A stretch of DNA of 64,000 nucleotides. It comes from Palsa-147 sp049279675. GTDB lineage: Bacteria; Acidobacteriota; Terriglobia; Acidiferrales; UBA7541. The stretch lies in NCBI GenBank assembly GCA_049279675.1, contig JBAPOP010000138.1:46828-110827 (forward strand), read 5' to 3'. This document shows, in pieces, positions 25,761-34,005 of this stretch. The notes under the pieces are model-generated. The model was not told where the DNA came from and did not search any database. It worked only from the letters and a program-made list of their open reading frames with translations. A program made the position numbers and the translations under genes. Position 1 is the first letter of the stretch. Each line of letters starts with the position of its first letter.

Positions 25761-26351
25761 ATGCCGAGAACTGCGTCCATCCATCGCGCAACCACGGAGA
25801 CCGATATCCACCTGCGCATCAATCTCGATGGCAGAGGAAAGTCGCACGTCTCGACAGGCATCCGCTTTTTCGATCACATGCTTGAGTTATTCGCGCGCCA
25901 CGGCGCATTCGATCTCGACCTCAAAGTCCGCGGGGATCTCGACGTCGACCAGCATCACACCGTGGAAGACACGGGCATCGCGCTCGGCGACGCCGTCCGA
26001 AAAGCTCTTGGCTCCAAGCGAGGCATTTTGCGCGCCGGATATTTTCTGATGCCAATGGATGAAACTCTCGCCGCCGCTGCAGTCGATTTGAGCGGTCGCC
26101 CCTATTGCATTTGCAATATCAAAGTCGCTGCAAAGCACGTAGGAGATTTTCAAACGGAGCTCGTCGAGGATTTTTTTCTTGGCTTCGCGCAATCGGCTCA
26201 TGCCAACGTCCATTTACGCGCGCTATACGGCCGGTCGTCACACCACAAAATTGAGGCAGTCTTCAAAGCCTTCGCTCGAGCGTTGCGCTTCGCCGTCGCG
26301 AAAGACAAACGCCTCCGCAATGTTCTTCCAAGCACAAAGGGCCTGCTGTGA
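25761..26351 (+). CDS. hisB: imidazoleglycerol-phosphate dehydratase
   Basis: 196 residues from the ATG at 25761. The in-frame TTG at 25737 lies inside hisC and is unlikely. Metal-binding signatures are FFDHMLELFARHGAFDL, DQHHTVEDTGIALG and SAHANVHLRALYGRSSHHKIEAVFKAFA. It is the single-function plant/bacterial form without the HAD phosphatase domain, so histidinol-phosphatase must be encoded elsewhere. Removes water from IGP. Confidence 0.93.
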   Translation: MPRTASIHRATTETDIHLRINLDGRGKSHVSTGIRFFDHMLELFARHGAFDLDLKVRGDLDVDQHHTVEDTGIALGDAVRKALGSKRGILRAGYFLMPMDETLAAAAVDLSGRPYCICNIKVAAKHVGDFQTELVEDFFLGFAQSAHANVHLRALYGRSSHHKIEAVFKAFARALRFAVAKDKRLRNVLPSTKGLL

Positions 26352-26953
26352 TCGTCACGCTCGTTGACTACGGCGGGGGAAACCTTGCATCGGTCGGGCG
26401 AGCGCTCGAGCGCCTCGGTGCCGCATCAAGGCGATCACGATCACCGGAGTCGATCGAGCATGCCGAAGCGCTCTTGCTTCCCGGAGTTGGACACTTCGCA
26501 GCGCTAATCCGCAGCCTCGACGAACGGGGGCTGCGAGAACCTCTTTGCGCGGCGATTCGACGCGGCGTGCCGTTCATGGGAATTTGCCTCGGCCTGCAGG
26601 CCCTCTACGAATTGAGCGAAGAAGCGCCCGATGTGCCCGGCCTGAATATCCTCGATGGTCCCGTGCGCGAACTGCCCGCAGATGTGAAGTTGCCGCACAT
26701 GGGATGGAATCGCGTCAAGAAGCTGCGTGAGTCGGCGGCTCTGCGAGGCGTGCCCGACAACGCCTATTTTTATTTCGCTCATTCTTACGCCGCCGATGGC
26801 GCAGATCCCCGCGTCGTTGCGACGAGCGACCATGGCGTTTCGTTCGCGGCCGCCATCGAGCGCGAAAACGTCTGGGCCGTCCAATTCCATCCCGAGAAGT
26901 CGGCTGCAACCGGCGCAACCGTCCTGCAAAACTTTTTGAACTTCGCGCAATGA
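26348..26953 (+). CDS. hisH: imidazole glycerol phosphate synthase, glutaminase subunit
   Basis: 201 residues starting with GTG inside the hisB stop (GTGA). Class-I glutamine amidotransferase: Cys nucleophile in FMGICLGLQ, and the His/Glu pair in QFHPEKS. It passes ammonia to HisF, whose gene follows with an ATGA overlap. Confidence 0.93.
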   Translation: MIVTLVDYGGGNLASVGRALERLGAASRRSRSPESIEHAEALLLPGVGHFAALIRSLDERGLREPLCAAIRRGVPFMGICLGLQALYELSEEAPDVPGLNILDGPVRELPADVKLPHMGWNRVKKLRESAALRGVPDNAYFYFAHSYAADGADPRVVATSDHGVSFAAAIERENVWAVQFHPEKSAATGATVLQNFLNFAQ

Positions 26954-27714
26954 CCCTCACCCGGCGAATCATTCCCTGCCTTGATACCGACGGCGCGCGC
27001 GTCGTCAAAGGCGTCAACTTCGTGGGATTGCGCGACGCGGGCGATCCCGCCGAACTCGCCGCCCGCTATAACGCGGAAGGCGCTGACGAATTGGTCGTCC
27101 TCGACATCGCGGCATCGCGCGACCGTCGCTCCACGTTTCTCGAAACGATCCGAAATGTTGCCGCAGAACTTGCGATACCCCTCACGGCCGGCGGAGGCAT
27201 ACGCACCCTCGAAGAAGCGCGCGCCGTCATTCTCGCAGGAGCGGACAAAGTTACAGTCAACACGGCTGCCATAAACGATCCGGATTTGCTCTCGTGTCTG
27301 GCCGAGGAATTCGGCTCGCAAGCCGTGGTGCTGGCGATTGACGCGAAGATCGATGGAAAAAATTGGAAAGTCTACGTGCGCGGCGGCCGCGATGCGACGG
27401 AACTCGATGCAGTAGATTGGGCGAAGAAGGGAGTGTCGCACGGAGCAGGCGAAATTCTGGTCACCTCGATGGATCGCGACGGCACGCTCTCCGGATTTGA
27501 TCTCACACTCACGGCCGCAATTGCGAAGGCCGTGCGCGTGCCCGTAATCGCGTCCGGGGGCGCAAAAACGCCGCAGCACTTCTTCGATGTTTTCACTGAG
27601 GGTCAAGCAGACGCGGCGCTGGCCGCTTCAATTTTCCACGATGGCGTGCAATCGATTCGGAGCTTAAAAGATTTTCTCGCAGCACGCGCCGTCGAGGTCC
27701 GCTTGCCGTGCTGA
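26950..27714 (+). CDS. hisF: imidazole glycerol phosphate synthase, cyclase subunit
   Basis: 254 residues, a TIM barrel. IIPCLDTDGARVVKGVNF contains the first catalytic Asp, and LVTSMDRDGTLSGFDL the second; LTAGGGIRT and VIASGGAKTPQHF bind the two phosphate ends. It makes imidazole-glycerol-phosphate and AICAR with ammonia from HisH. ATGA start overlap. Confidence 0.93.
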   Translation: MTLTRRIIPCLDTDGARVVKGVNFVGLRDAGDPAELAARYNAEGADELVVLDIAASRDRRSTFLETIRNVAAELAIPLTAGGGIRTLEEARAVILAGADKVTVNTAAINDPDLLSCLAEEFGSQAVVLAIDAKIDGKNWKVYVRGGRDATELDAVDWAKKGVSHGAGEILVTSMDRDGTLSGFDLTLTAAIAKAVRVPVIASGGAKTPQHFFDVFTEGQADAALAASIFHDGVQSIRSLKDFLAARAVEVRLPC

Positions 27715-28397
27715 TTCCTTGCATTGATCTTCAAGATGGCCGCGCCGTCCAGTTGATCCATGGCCGGAAGAAAGCGCTCGAGGTGGAAGATGTTATCGGG
27801 CTCCTCCATAAATTCCGCCGCCATCACTGGCTGCACATAATCGACCTCGATGCTGCGATGGGCAAGAGCCCGAACAATAATTTGGTGCGCGAGCTATGCA
27901 AACAAGCCCGTGCAAAATACGGAATGAAAGTGCGCGTCGGAGGAGGCATCCGCTCAATATCACGAGCGCGACAGATTCTGCGCTGCCCTCCTGATCAAAT
28001 CATCGTAGGGAGCGCAGCGTTTCGCGACGACCGACTAAACCGTCGCTTTCTGAATCAGGTTGTAAAGATCGCCGGAGTGAACCGCATCATCATCGCACTC
28101 GACACGGCGAAAAACCGTGTCACGGTCAATGGATGGAGACGGCGGCTTTCCATCAAGGCTCAGGATGTGATGCCCGCACTCGAACCATACTGTTCGGGCT
28201 TCCTTTGCACCGACGTGGATCGAGAAGGCACAATGAGCGGGGCCAATCTGAAGTGGTTCAGCGAACTTCGCAACGCCACGCGACTGCCGATCATCGCCGC
28301 AGGAGGAATTCGCAGTCAGCACGAGGTGAAAGCTTTAGATAAACTCGGAATCGACGCCGCTGTCGGAATGGCTCTTTACCGCAATCGGTTGCGTTGA
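27708..28397 (+). CDS. hisA: HisA phosphoribosyl-formimino-AICAR isomerase
   Basis: 229 residues starting with GTG inside the hisF end (7-nt overlap). It is a paralogue of hisF with half-barrel symmetry: MLIPCIDLQDGRAVQL holds the catalytic Asp, and CTDVDREGTMSGAN the second. The sequence is rather divergent (for example AMGKSPNNNLV, and a longer basic stretch at VNGWRRRLSIK). It catalyses the Amadori isomerisation before HisF. It is the last his gene. Confidence 0.88.
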   Translation: MLIPCIDLQDGRAVQLIHGRKKALEVEDVIGLLHKFRRHHWLHIIDLDAAMGKSPNNNLVRELCKQARAKYGMKVRVGGGIRSISRARQILRCPPDQIIVGSAAFRDDRLNRRFLNQVVKIAGVNRIIIALDTAKNRVTVNGWRRRLSIKAQDVMPALEPYCSGFLCTDVDREGTMSGANLKWFSELRNATRLPIIAAGGIRSQHEVKALDKLGIDAAVGMALYRNRLR

Positions 28398-28444
28398 CGC
28401 CCGACTCCGGTTCGGATGTCTTGGAGTTGATTGAGGTTTAAGAC

Positions 28445-28465
28445 GCCGCACTGATCTTGTGCGGC
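28445..28465 (+). terminator. weak hairpin after the his operon
   Basis: GCCGCAC (28445-28451) and GTGCGGC (28459-28465) form a perfect 7-bp stem with a 7-nt loop, 48 nt after the hisA stop. No T-tract follows, so it may only mark a Rho-dependent or processing end. Confidence 0.35.
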
Positions 28466-28549
28466 CCCTAAGTCAATGCTAGTGTCACGAGTTTCGACGT
28501 AAGCATTGTTTGTACTCGCGCGTCGCGCGAAAAAAATGATCGGGGAAAC

Positions 28550-29368
28550 GTGAGTTCATCAATCCTGGAGTGGCTAAATCTCCTCACCCGTTGGTTCCAC
28601 GTTTTCGCAGCCATCATGTGGGTCGGCCAGACGTATTACTTCACCTGGCTCGACGGCCAATTCGGAAAGCTCGAGAAGTCGGCAGCCGGAAGCGAATCAG
28701 TGCCGCAGTTGTGGATGGTCCACAGCGGCGGCTTCTATACAGTTGAGAAGCAGAAAACTCTCGGCGTCCCTCCCGGCCAAGTCCACTGGTTCCGCTGGGA
28801 AGCTCTCATGACGTGGATCAGCGGCATGATCCTGCTGATTCTCGTCTATTACCTCGGCGGCGCGCTCATCGACACCGATGTCGCAAATATCTCCGTTGGA
28901 CTTGGCGTGGTTATCGGATTGGGAGTCTTGGCGATCGGATGGGTCATCTACGACCTCGCCGCGAAGTCAGCGCTCGGCAAATCTGAAATTGGTTTCGCCG
29001 CGTTTTCCATCGTCGCGATCGCACTCCTCGCCTGGGGACTGTCCCATGTATTCAGCGGCCGCGCGGCGTACATCCACGTCGGGGCGCTTTTCGGAACGAT
29101 CATGACGCTCAACGTCTGGATGCGAATTCTTCCCGCACAGAAGAAAATGATCGCCGCGGCTGCTGCCGGCTCCAAATTCGACGCCGCGCTCAGCGCCCAG
29201 GCGAAGTTGCGCTCGAAGCACAACACCTTTATGGCGGTCCCCGTCGTTTTCATCATGCTCAGCCACCACTTCCCTGTCGCGACGTACGGCAATTCATACG
29301 GCTGGGAAATGCTTGTCGCGCTGATTCTCGCCGGTTGGGTAGCCGCCAAGATTATCCGCACGGCCTAG
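28550..29368 (+). CDS. PuuD-like membrane protein (urate oxidase N-terminal domain)
   Basis: 272 residues, GTG start. About eight membrane segments; WFHVFAAIMWVGQTYYFTWLD, WMVHSGGFYTVEKQK and SKHNTFMAVPVVFIMLSHHFP match the urate oxidase N-terminal domain of PuuD-type urate hydroxylases. PuuD itself carries a C-terminal cytochrome c domain, missing here, so electrons would need another carrier. No other purine breakdown gene is adjacent. The urate activity is a family inference only. Confidence 0.6.
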   Translation: MSSSILEWLNLLTRWFHVFAAIMWVGQTYYFTWLDGQFGKLEKSAAGSESVPQLWMVHSGGFYTVEKQKTLGVPPGQVHWFRWEALMTWISGMILLILVYYLGGALIDTDVANISVGLGVVIGLGVLAIGWVIYDLAAKSALGKSEIGFAAFSIVAIALLAWGLSHVFSGRAAYIHVGALFGTIMTLNVWMRILPAQKKMIAAAAAGSKFDAALSAQAKLRSKHNTFMAVPVVFIMLSHHFPVATYGNSYGWEMLVALILAGWVAAKIIRTA

Positions 29369-29493
29369 GCCCCAGCAACGCGCAGACTCAATTCATACGT
29401 CGGGTCATCTTGCTCGCCTCGAAATCGTATCAAGGTAATCTCTTGCTATGATGTCGCCGGAACGGCCGTTATGCTGAATCCAGACGTCACCGA

Positions 29494-30456
29494 ATGATCG
29501 CTCAGAGCGCAAAAACGGTCGCTTGTATTGGCGGCATCGTAGTCGATCGCAAAGCTCGCGTCATTGAGCCGCTCCAACCAGGCACTTCAAATCCTGTTAC
29601 CGTCAGTTCGTGCCCCGGCGGGGTCGTCTGCAATATCGCTCGCAATTTAGCAAAGCTCGGATGCAAAGCTGCGATATTCTCCGCCGTCGGCCGTGATGCT
29701 GCCGGAGATCATGTACTGCAGGACTTAGCCTCTGCAAATTTAGATCTCTCTCGCGTTGTCCGATCATCCGGTCGGCCCACAGCGACTTACACCGCCGTCC
29801 TCGACGAGAAGAGCCAGCTATTCATCGGCCTTGCAGACATGGCGATCTTCGAAGAGCTTGATGCCGCTTGGGCGGACAGCGTCGCACCTACAATCGCGCA
29901 ATCCAATTTCTGGATACTCGATGCAAATCTGCCCGCAGCAACTATCGAACTCCTCTTGCGCGCAAAAAAAGCGAATGTCACAGTTCTCGTTGACCCAATT
30001 TCCGTGGCCAAATCGACCCGAGTGCGCTCTGTGCTCGATAAAATAGATGTGCTCTTTCCAAACGCAAAAGAAGCTGCCGTTTTGAGCGGACGCGAAGTCG
30101 CAACCCGCGAAGACGTTGTCGAGGCTGCCGCCGAAATTCGGCGTCGAGGCGTTGGCACGGTGGTCGTCACGCTCGGCGAGGATGGAATTTACGTGGATGA
30201 CGGAAAACTACCAAAATTTGTTCCGGCAATCCCCGCGCGAAAAGTGGTCGACGTGACGGGTGCTGGCGATGCGTTCGTGGCCGGCTACGCATATGCGATG
30301 ATTTCCGGCGAGCGCTACGAACCAGTACTCTGGGGCCTCGCAGCTGCCAGCCTTACGCTCGAAACCGAAGATTCGATCTCTCCAAATTTGAACCGGAATT
30401 CAGTCTTCGAACGAATCGAATCAAATCTGAAAAAGTCTGGCACGGTAGACGCGTGA
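29494..30456 (+). CDS. psuK: PfkB-family kinase, probable pseudouridine kinase
   Basis: 320 residues. PfkB signatures are CPGGVVCNIARNLAKLG and DVTGAGDAFVAGYAYA (the Asp of GAGD is the catalytic base). The next gene, overlapping by GTGA, is psuG, the enzyme that splits pseudouridine 5'-phosphate. That neighbour makes pseudouridine the most likely substrate; by itself the kinase could take another nucleoside or sugar. Confidence 0.8.
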   Translation: MIAQSAKTVACIGGIVVDRKARVIEPLQPGTSNPVTVSSCPGGVVCNIARNLAKLGCKAAIFSAVGRDAAGDHVLQDLASANLDLSRVVRSSGRPTATYTAVLDEKSQLFIGLADMAIFEELDAAWADSVAPTIAQSNFWILDANLPAATIELLLRAKKANVTVLVDPISVAKSTRVRSVLDKIDVLFPNAKEAAVLSGREVATREDVVEAAAEIRRRGVGTVVVTLGEDGIYVDDGKLPKFVPAIPARKVVDVTGAGDAFVAGYAYAMISGERYEPVLWGLAAASLTLETEDSISPNLNRNSVFERIESNLKKSGTVDA

Positions 30457-31376
30457 ATCCATATCTCGACGTCCGCCCCGAAGTGGCTGCGGCGCTCGCT
30501 CGCGGCGGTCCAGTTGTCGCGCTCGAATCAACCGTGATATCCCACGGCCTTCCCCGTCCGCACAATCTCGAAACTGCCCGCCGCATGGAAGCCGCCGTGC
30601 GCAGCGAAGGTGCTGTTCCGGCGACGGTCGGACTCCTGCATGGCCGGCTAGTCGTTGGGCTCAAAGGTGAAGAAATCGAGCTGCTCGCCAACACCGACGA
30701 AGTTCACAAAGTCAGCCGCCGCGATCTCTCCGCCGTGCTCCAATCGCGAAAGCCCGGAGCGACCACCGTCGCGGCCACCATTTTGATCGCGTCTCAAGTC
30801 GGGATTTCAGTTTTCGCGACAGGCGGAATCGGCGGAGTGCACCGCGGCGTGCAAGAAACTCTCGACATCTCAGCCGATCTCGTGGAACTCGCCCGCACGC
30901 CCGTGGCCGTCGTTTGCGCGGGCGCCAAGATTATTCTCGATTTGCCCCGCACTCTCGAATTGCTGGAAACGCTCGGCGTGCCGGTCGTTGGCTTTCGCAC
31001 CAGCAGCTTCCCCGCATTTTACGTTCGCGAAAGCGGCCTCACTCTAGATCTGCGGGTCGAGTCCGCCGAAGAAGCAGCTCGGCTCATGTCCGTACAATGG
31101 GAGCTAGGGCTCTCTTCGGGCATCGTTTTCTGCAATCCGCCGCCTGAATCGAGCGCGCTCAATCGCGAGCAAACCGAATCGCTGATCAAATCTGCTTTAG
31201 TCGCGGCGAACTCTGAAGGAATCCAAGGAAAGTCTGTTACACCGTACTTTCTCGGCTATTTGTCGAAGGCCAGCGGTGGAGCAACGCTGAAGGCCAACAT
31301 GGATTTACTTGTCAGCAACGCGAGCGTAGCGGCTCAAATCGCCGTGGCCCAGTCCGCTCAACGCGGCGAGCTCTGA
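30453..31376 (+). CDS. psuG: pseudouridine-5'-phosphate glycosidase
   Basis: 307 residues starting with GTG inside the kinase stop. Signatures: VVALESTVISHGLPRPHNLETA, VPATVGLLHGRLVVGL, SRRDLSAVL, TVAATILIASQVGISVFATGGIGGVHRG (the Lys/Asp region of the PsuG active site) and VGFRTSSFPAFY. It splits pseudouridine 5'-phosphate into uracil and ribose 5-phosphate. With psuK it forms a two-step pathway for recycling pseudouridine from RNA turnover. Confidence 0.9.
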   Translation: MNPYLDVRPEVAAALARGGPVVALESTVISHGLPRPHNLETARRMEAAVRSEGAVPATVGLLHGRLVVGLKGEEIELLANTDEVHKVSRRDLSAVLQSRKPGATTVAATILIASQVGISVFATGGIGGVHRGVQETLDISADLVELARTPVAVVCAGAKIILDLPRTLELLETLGVPVVGFRTSSFPAFYVRESGLTLDLRVESAEEAARLMSVQWELGLSSGIVFCNPPPESSALNREQTESLIKSALVAANSEGIQGKSVTPYFLGYLSKASGGATLKANMDLLVSNASVAAQIAVAQSAQRGEL

Positions 31377-31391
31377 TCTCGGAATAGAACG

Positions 31392-32429
31392 CTAGCTTTT
31401 GGAATTTGCCGGAGTCCCTGCCGTCGCCGCGCCAACCTTCACCGTCGTCCGCCGGAACTTATTCATCAAATATTCGCCAGAGCGCACAGCCGGATACTTT
31501 GGCCTCTCGCCCGCTGCGAGGCACGTCGGAATGCACGAGATCGCCGCATCCCAGTTCGGCTGATGAAAAAATGCAAACGATTGCCGCCGCGTCGAGCCGC
31601 CCTGATCGGGCGACGGATTCACCACACGATGCAAAGTGGAAATCCAGCGATCGTTCGTCCAGCGCGCCATCAGATCGCCGATATTAACGATGAATGCGCC
31701 GGGCAAATTCGGCACGGCCATCCATTCGCCCTCGGGCGAGCGAATTTGAAGCCCTCCCGGCGCGGCATCTGCAAGAAGAATCGTCAGACTGCCGTAATCG
31801 GAGTGCACGCCCGCACGCAATTGTCCGGGTTCAGGCGTCACGCTGGTGTGAGGATAATTCAACATCCGCATCGCGCTGATCGGATCGTCAATCGCATTTT
31901 CAAAATAATTTTCCGGCAACTCAAGCGCCAGCGCGAATACGCGCATTATTCGTGCCGCAAGTTCGCTCAGCGCCCGGTAATAAGCCGTGGCCGCATCCTG
32001 AAATCCTATCGGCTCAGCTGGCCAGATATTCCCCGCATATCGAAAATCCGCGTCAGGATCGTTTTCCACTCGAGTCTTCTGCTCGAGCGGCCCTATATTG
32101 AAGCTCTCTTTCAAATCGGGCGGCGTTTCATCTCCCCGAGACTTCGCCAGCGCCTCAGCCTGCAACGGCGAGTAGCCGTAAGGGTATCCGTCGTACAACA
32201 TCTTGACACTGAGCTTCTTCTCCGTCGAAAGATCGAAAAACGCCCGCGCGGCCTCCCAAGCTTTCGCGATCGTCTCATCAGGCACGCCATGCCCCGAAAC
32301 CGCCAGAAAACCAGTTTCGCGGCAGACTTCGTCCACGCGTCGCGCCACGGCGCGCTTCGCCTCGGATAAACTCGTGCCAGAATTTGACGCGGTGAATTCT
32401 GAAATGTCGATGACGGGAAACTCGCGCAT
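31392..32429 (-). CDS. 2-oxoglutarate/Fe(II) oxygenase of the isopenicillin N synthase family
   Basis: 345 residues from the ATG at 32429. The longer in-frame start would read through the tRNA-Leu gene and is discarded. Features: an N-terminal DIOX_N part (FPVIDISEF...GFLAVSGHGVPDE), then the Fe(II) triad in HSDYGSLT (His, Asp) and LHRVVNP (second His), and an RxS 2-oxoglutarate-binding motif (RRQSFAFF). Substrate unknown. It lies just downstream of tRNA-Leu. Confidence 0.78.
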   Translation of the reverse strand: MREFPVIDISEFTASNSGTSLSEAKRAVARRVDEVCRETGFLAVSGHGVPDETIAKAWEAARAFFDLSTEKKLSVKMLYDGYPYGYSPLQAEALAKSRGDETPPDLKESFNIGPLEQKTRVENDPDADFRYAGNIWPAEPIGFQDAATAYYRALSELAARIMRVFALALELPENYFENAIDDPISAMRMLNYPHTSVTPEPGQLRAGVHSDYGSLTILLADAAPGGLQIRSPEGEWMAVPNLPGAFIVNIGDLMARWTNDRWISTLHRVVNPSPDQGGSTRRQSFAFFHQPNWDAAISCIPTCLAAGERPKYPAVRSGEYLMNKFRRTTVKVGAATAGTPANSKS

Positions 32430-32474
32430 TCGTAAACCCCTGCTCGCGCTTTCGAGAGCCCACGGTGAAATGGT

Positions 32475-32559
32475 TGGTGCGGAAGGAGGGATTCGAACCC
32501 TCACGCCTCACGGCGCCACCCCCTCAAGATGGTGCGTCTGCCAGTTCCGCCACTTCCGC
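32475..32559 (-). tRNA. tRNA-Leu (anticodon GAG)
   Basis: 85-nt type-II tRNA with CCA encoded. The acceptor stem is GCGGAAG/CTTCCGC. The anticodon stem CCATC/GGTGG has the loop TTGAGGG with anticodon GAG, which reads CUC/CUU. The variable arm is long (GGCGCCGTGAGGCG), and the T arm carries GGGTTCGAATCCC. Confidence 0.92.
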
Positions 32560-32595
32560 AATGAGAGGAATCGCTTGGAATTGTACCAGAAGCCG

Positions 32596-33060
32596 CTATT
32601 TCTGAGGAGCGGGCTGCGGCGTACCGCTCGGAGCCGGAACTTTCATCGGCGTCTGACCGGGTGCAGAGCTCGGCGGCGGGGTAGCGGGCTTTACGGGGGC
32701 TGGAGCGGGTGCCGTCTTGGTTGTCTGCTCGAGCACGGAGCTGCCGCCAATCGATACATCTTCAGGCGTGCGCTTCACCGAAAGCGTGAGCGACGTCACC
32801 ATGAACACGATTGCGCACCACGTGGTGGCCTTCGAAAGAAATGTCGCAGCTCCGCGCGGGCCAAATGCCGTCTGGCTCCCAGCGCCTCCAAACGCTCCCG
32901 CCAAATCCGCCGCGTTGCCGCTCTGCAGCATGATCACGAGAATGAGAACGAAACAAACGATAATATGCAAGGCTACGAGAACGGGCACGTACTTCCACCC
33001 AAGAAAGATCACGCCAGCCGTGATCAAGAGTGATATCGCCCATTTTGCTTCTGTCGGCAT
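32596..33060 (-). CDS. secG: preprotein translocase subunit SecG with long proline-rich tail
   Basis: 154 residues from the ATG at 33060, 8 nt after GGGAG. Two membrane segments (VLVALHIIVCFVLILVIMLQ and TTWCAIVFMVTSLTLSV) frame the SecG signature LQSGNAADLAGAFGGAGSQTAFG. The C-terminal about 55 residues are Pro/Ala-rich (PAPAPVKPATPPPSS...), much longer than in most SecG. SecG aids protein export by SecYE. It is the end of the gap-pgk-tpiA-secG run. Confidence 0.9.
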   Translation of the reverse strand: MPTEAKWAISLLITAGVIFLGWKYVPVLVALHIIVCFVLILVIMLQSGNAADLAGAFGGAGSQTAFGPRGAATFLSKATTWCAIVFMVTSLTLSVKRTPEDVSIGGSSVLEQTTKTAPAPAPVKPATPPPSSAPGQTPMKVPAPSGTPQPAPQK

Positions 33061-33169
33061 TCCCTGCTCCCGCTCGGCGCCACCGGACGAATCCGGCATC
33101 TCGCGCCTTCAAGAATTCACGCGCTAGAATTTCGCGCGATCAAGAAATCAGCGCCCTCAACTTAACACC

Positions 33170-33919
33170 CTAAAAATTAACAATCGACGCGAAGGATTGC
33201 GCGTCCAAACTCGCTCCGCCCACAAGTCCGCCATCTATCTCCACTTGCGCCATCAATCCCCTGACATTGTCGGGTTTGACGCTGCCACCGTAGAGGATGC
33301 GAAGTGCGGAGGCTCGCTCTGGCGTGAATCGTTTCTTAGCCAATTCCCGCAGATATCGGTGGCCATCGGCGGCCATTTCCGGTGTCGCAGTGCGGCCCGT
33401 GCCGATTGCCCAAACTGGCTCGTACGCAAGCAGAATACGCGAGAACTCATCCCCGGTCAACGAAACGAACGCGCCCTCAAATTGCTTCTCAAGCACGGCA
33501 TGCGTGAGATTGGCTTCGCGCTCCGCAAGAGTTTCGCCCACGCAGACGATCGGCCGCAAGCCCGCCACAAGCGCAGCCTTAGTCTTCTTGTTCACCGTCT
33601 CGTTTGTTTCGCCAAAGTGTTGCCGCCGCTCGGAATGGCCGACGATGACACCGTGGCATCCCGCCTCGACAAGCATGCCCATCGAAACCTGGCCCGTAAA
33701 TGCGCCTTCCTTCTCCCAGAATGCGTCCTGCGCCGCGATCGTTACCGCCGAGCCGCGTGCCGCGTCAACCGCGGCAGCAATCGCCGTAAACGGCGGCGCA
33801 ATCACGATATCGCAGTGATTTGATGCCGCGACAAGCGGCAAAAGACGCTCAAAAAATGCACGCGTCTCCGCCTGCGTCTTGAACATTTTCCAATTTCCGG
33901 CGATCACCGGTCGTCGCAA
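33170..33919 (-). CDS. tpiA: triosephosphate isomerase
   Basis: 249 residues from a TTG start at 33919, preceded by GAGGAG; earlier in-frame codons run into pgk. Active-site motifs: GNWKMF (Lys), GHSERRQHFGET (His) and AYEPVWAIGTG (Glu). It interconverts dihydroxyacetone phosphate and glyceraldehyde 3-phosphate. Follows pgk by about 86 nt. Confidence 0.9.
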   Translation of the reverse strand: MRRPVIAGNWKMFKTQAETRAFFERLLPLVAASNHCDIVIAPPFTAIAAAVDAARGSAVTIAAQDAFWEKEGAFTGQVSMGMLVEAGCHGVIVGHSERRQHFGETNETVNKKTKAALVAGLRPIVCVGETLAEREANLTHAVLEKQFEGAFVSLTGDEFSRILLAYEPVWAIGTGRTATPEMAADGHRYLRELAKKRFTPERASALRILYGGSVKPDNVRGLMAQVEIDGGLVGGASLDAQSFASIVNF

Positions 33920-34005
33920 ATGCGTCTCCTCAAATTGTGCTGCACGCCGCTCCGTGGTTTCCTTAACGCTGTCATTCTGAGCGCAGCGAAGAATCCCTCT
34001 TCTGT

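Noticed and set aside
31563..32369. 268-residue plus-strand open frame
   Set aside because: Opposite to the 2OG-Fe(II) oxygenase, with Arg-rich low-quality sequence; shadow.
32430..32504. upstream extension of the 2OG-Fe(II) oxygenase
   Set aside because: It would be translated through the tRNA-Leu gene; the ATG at 32429 is the better start.
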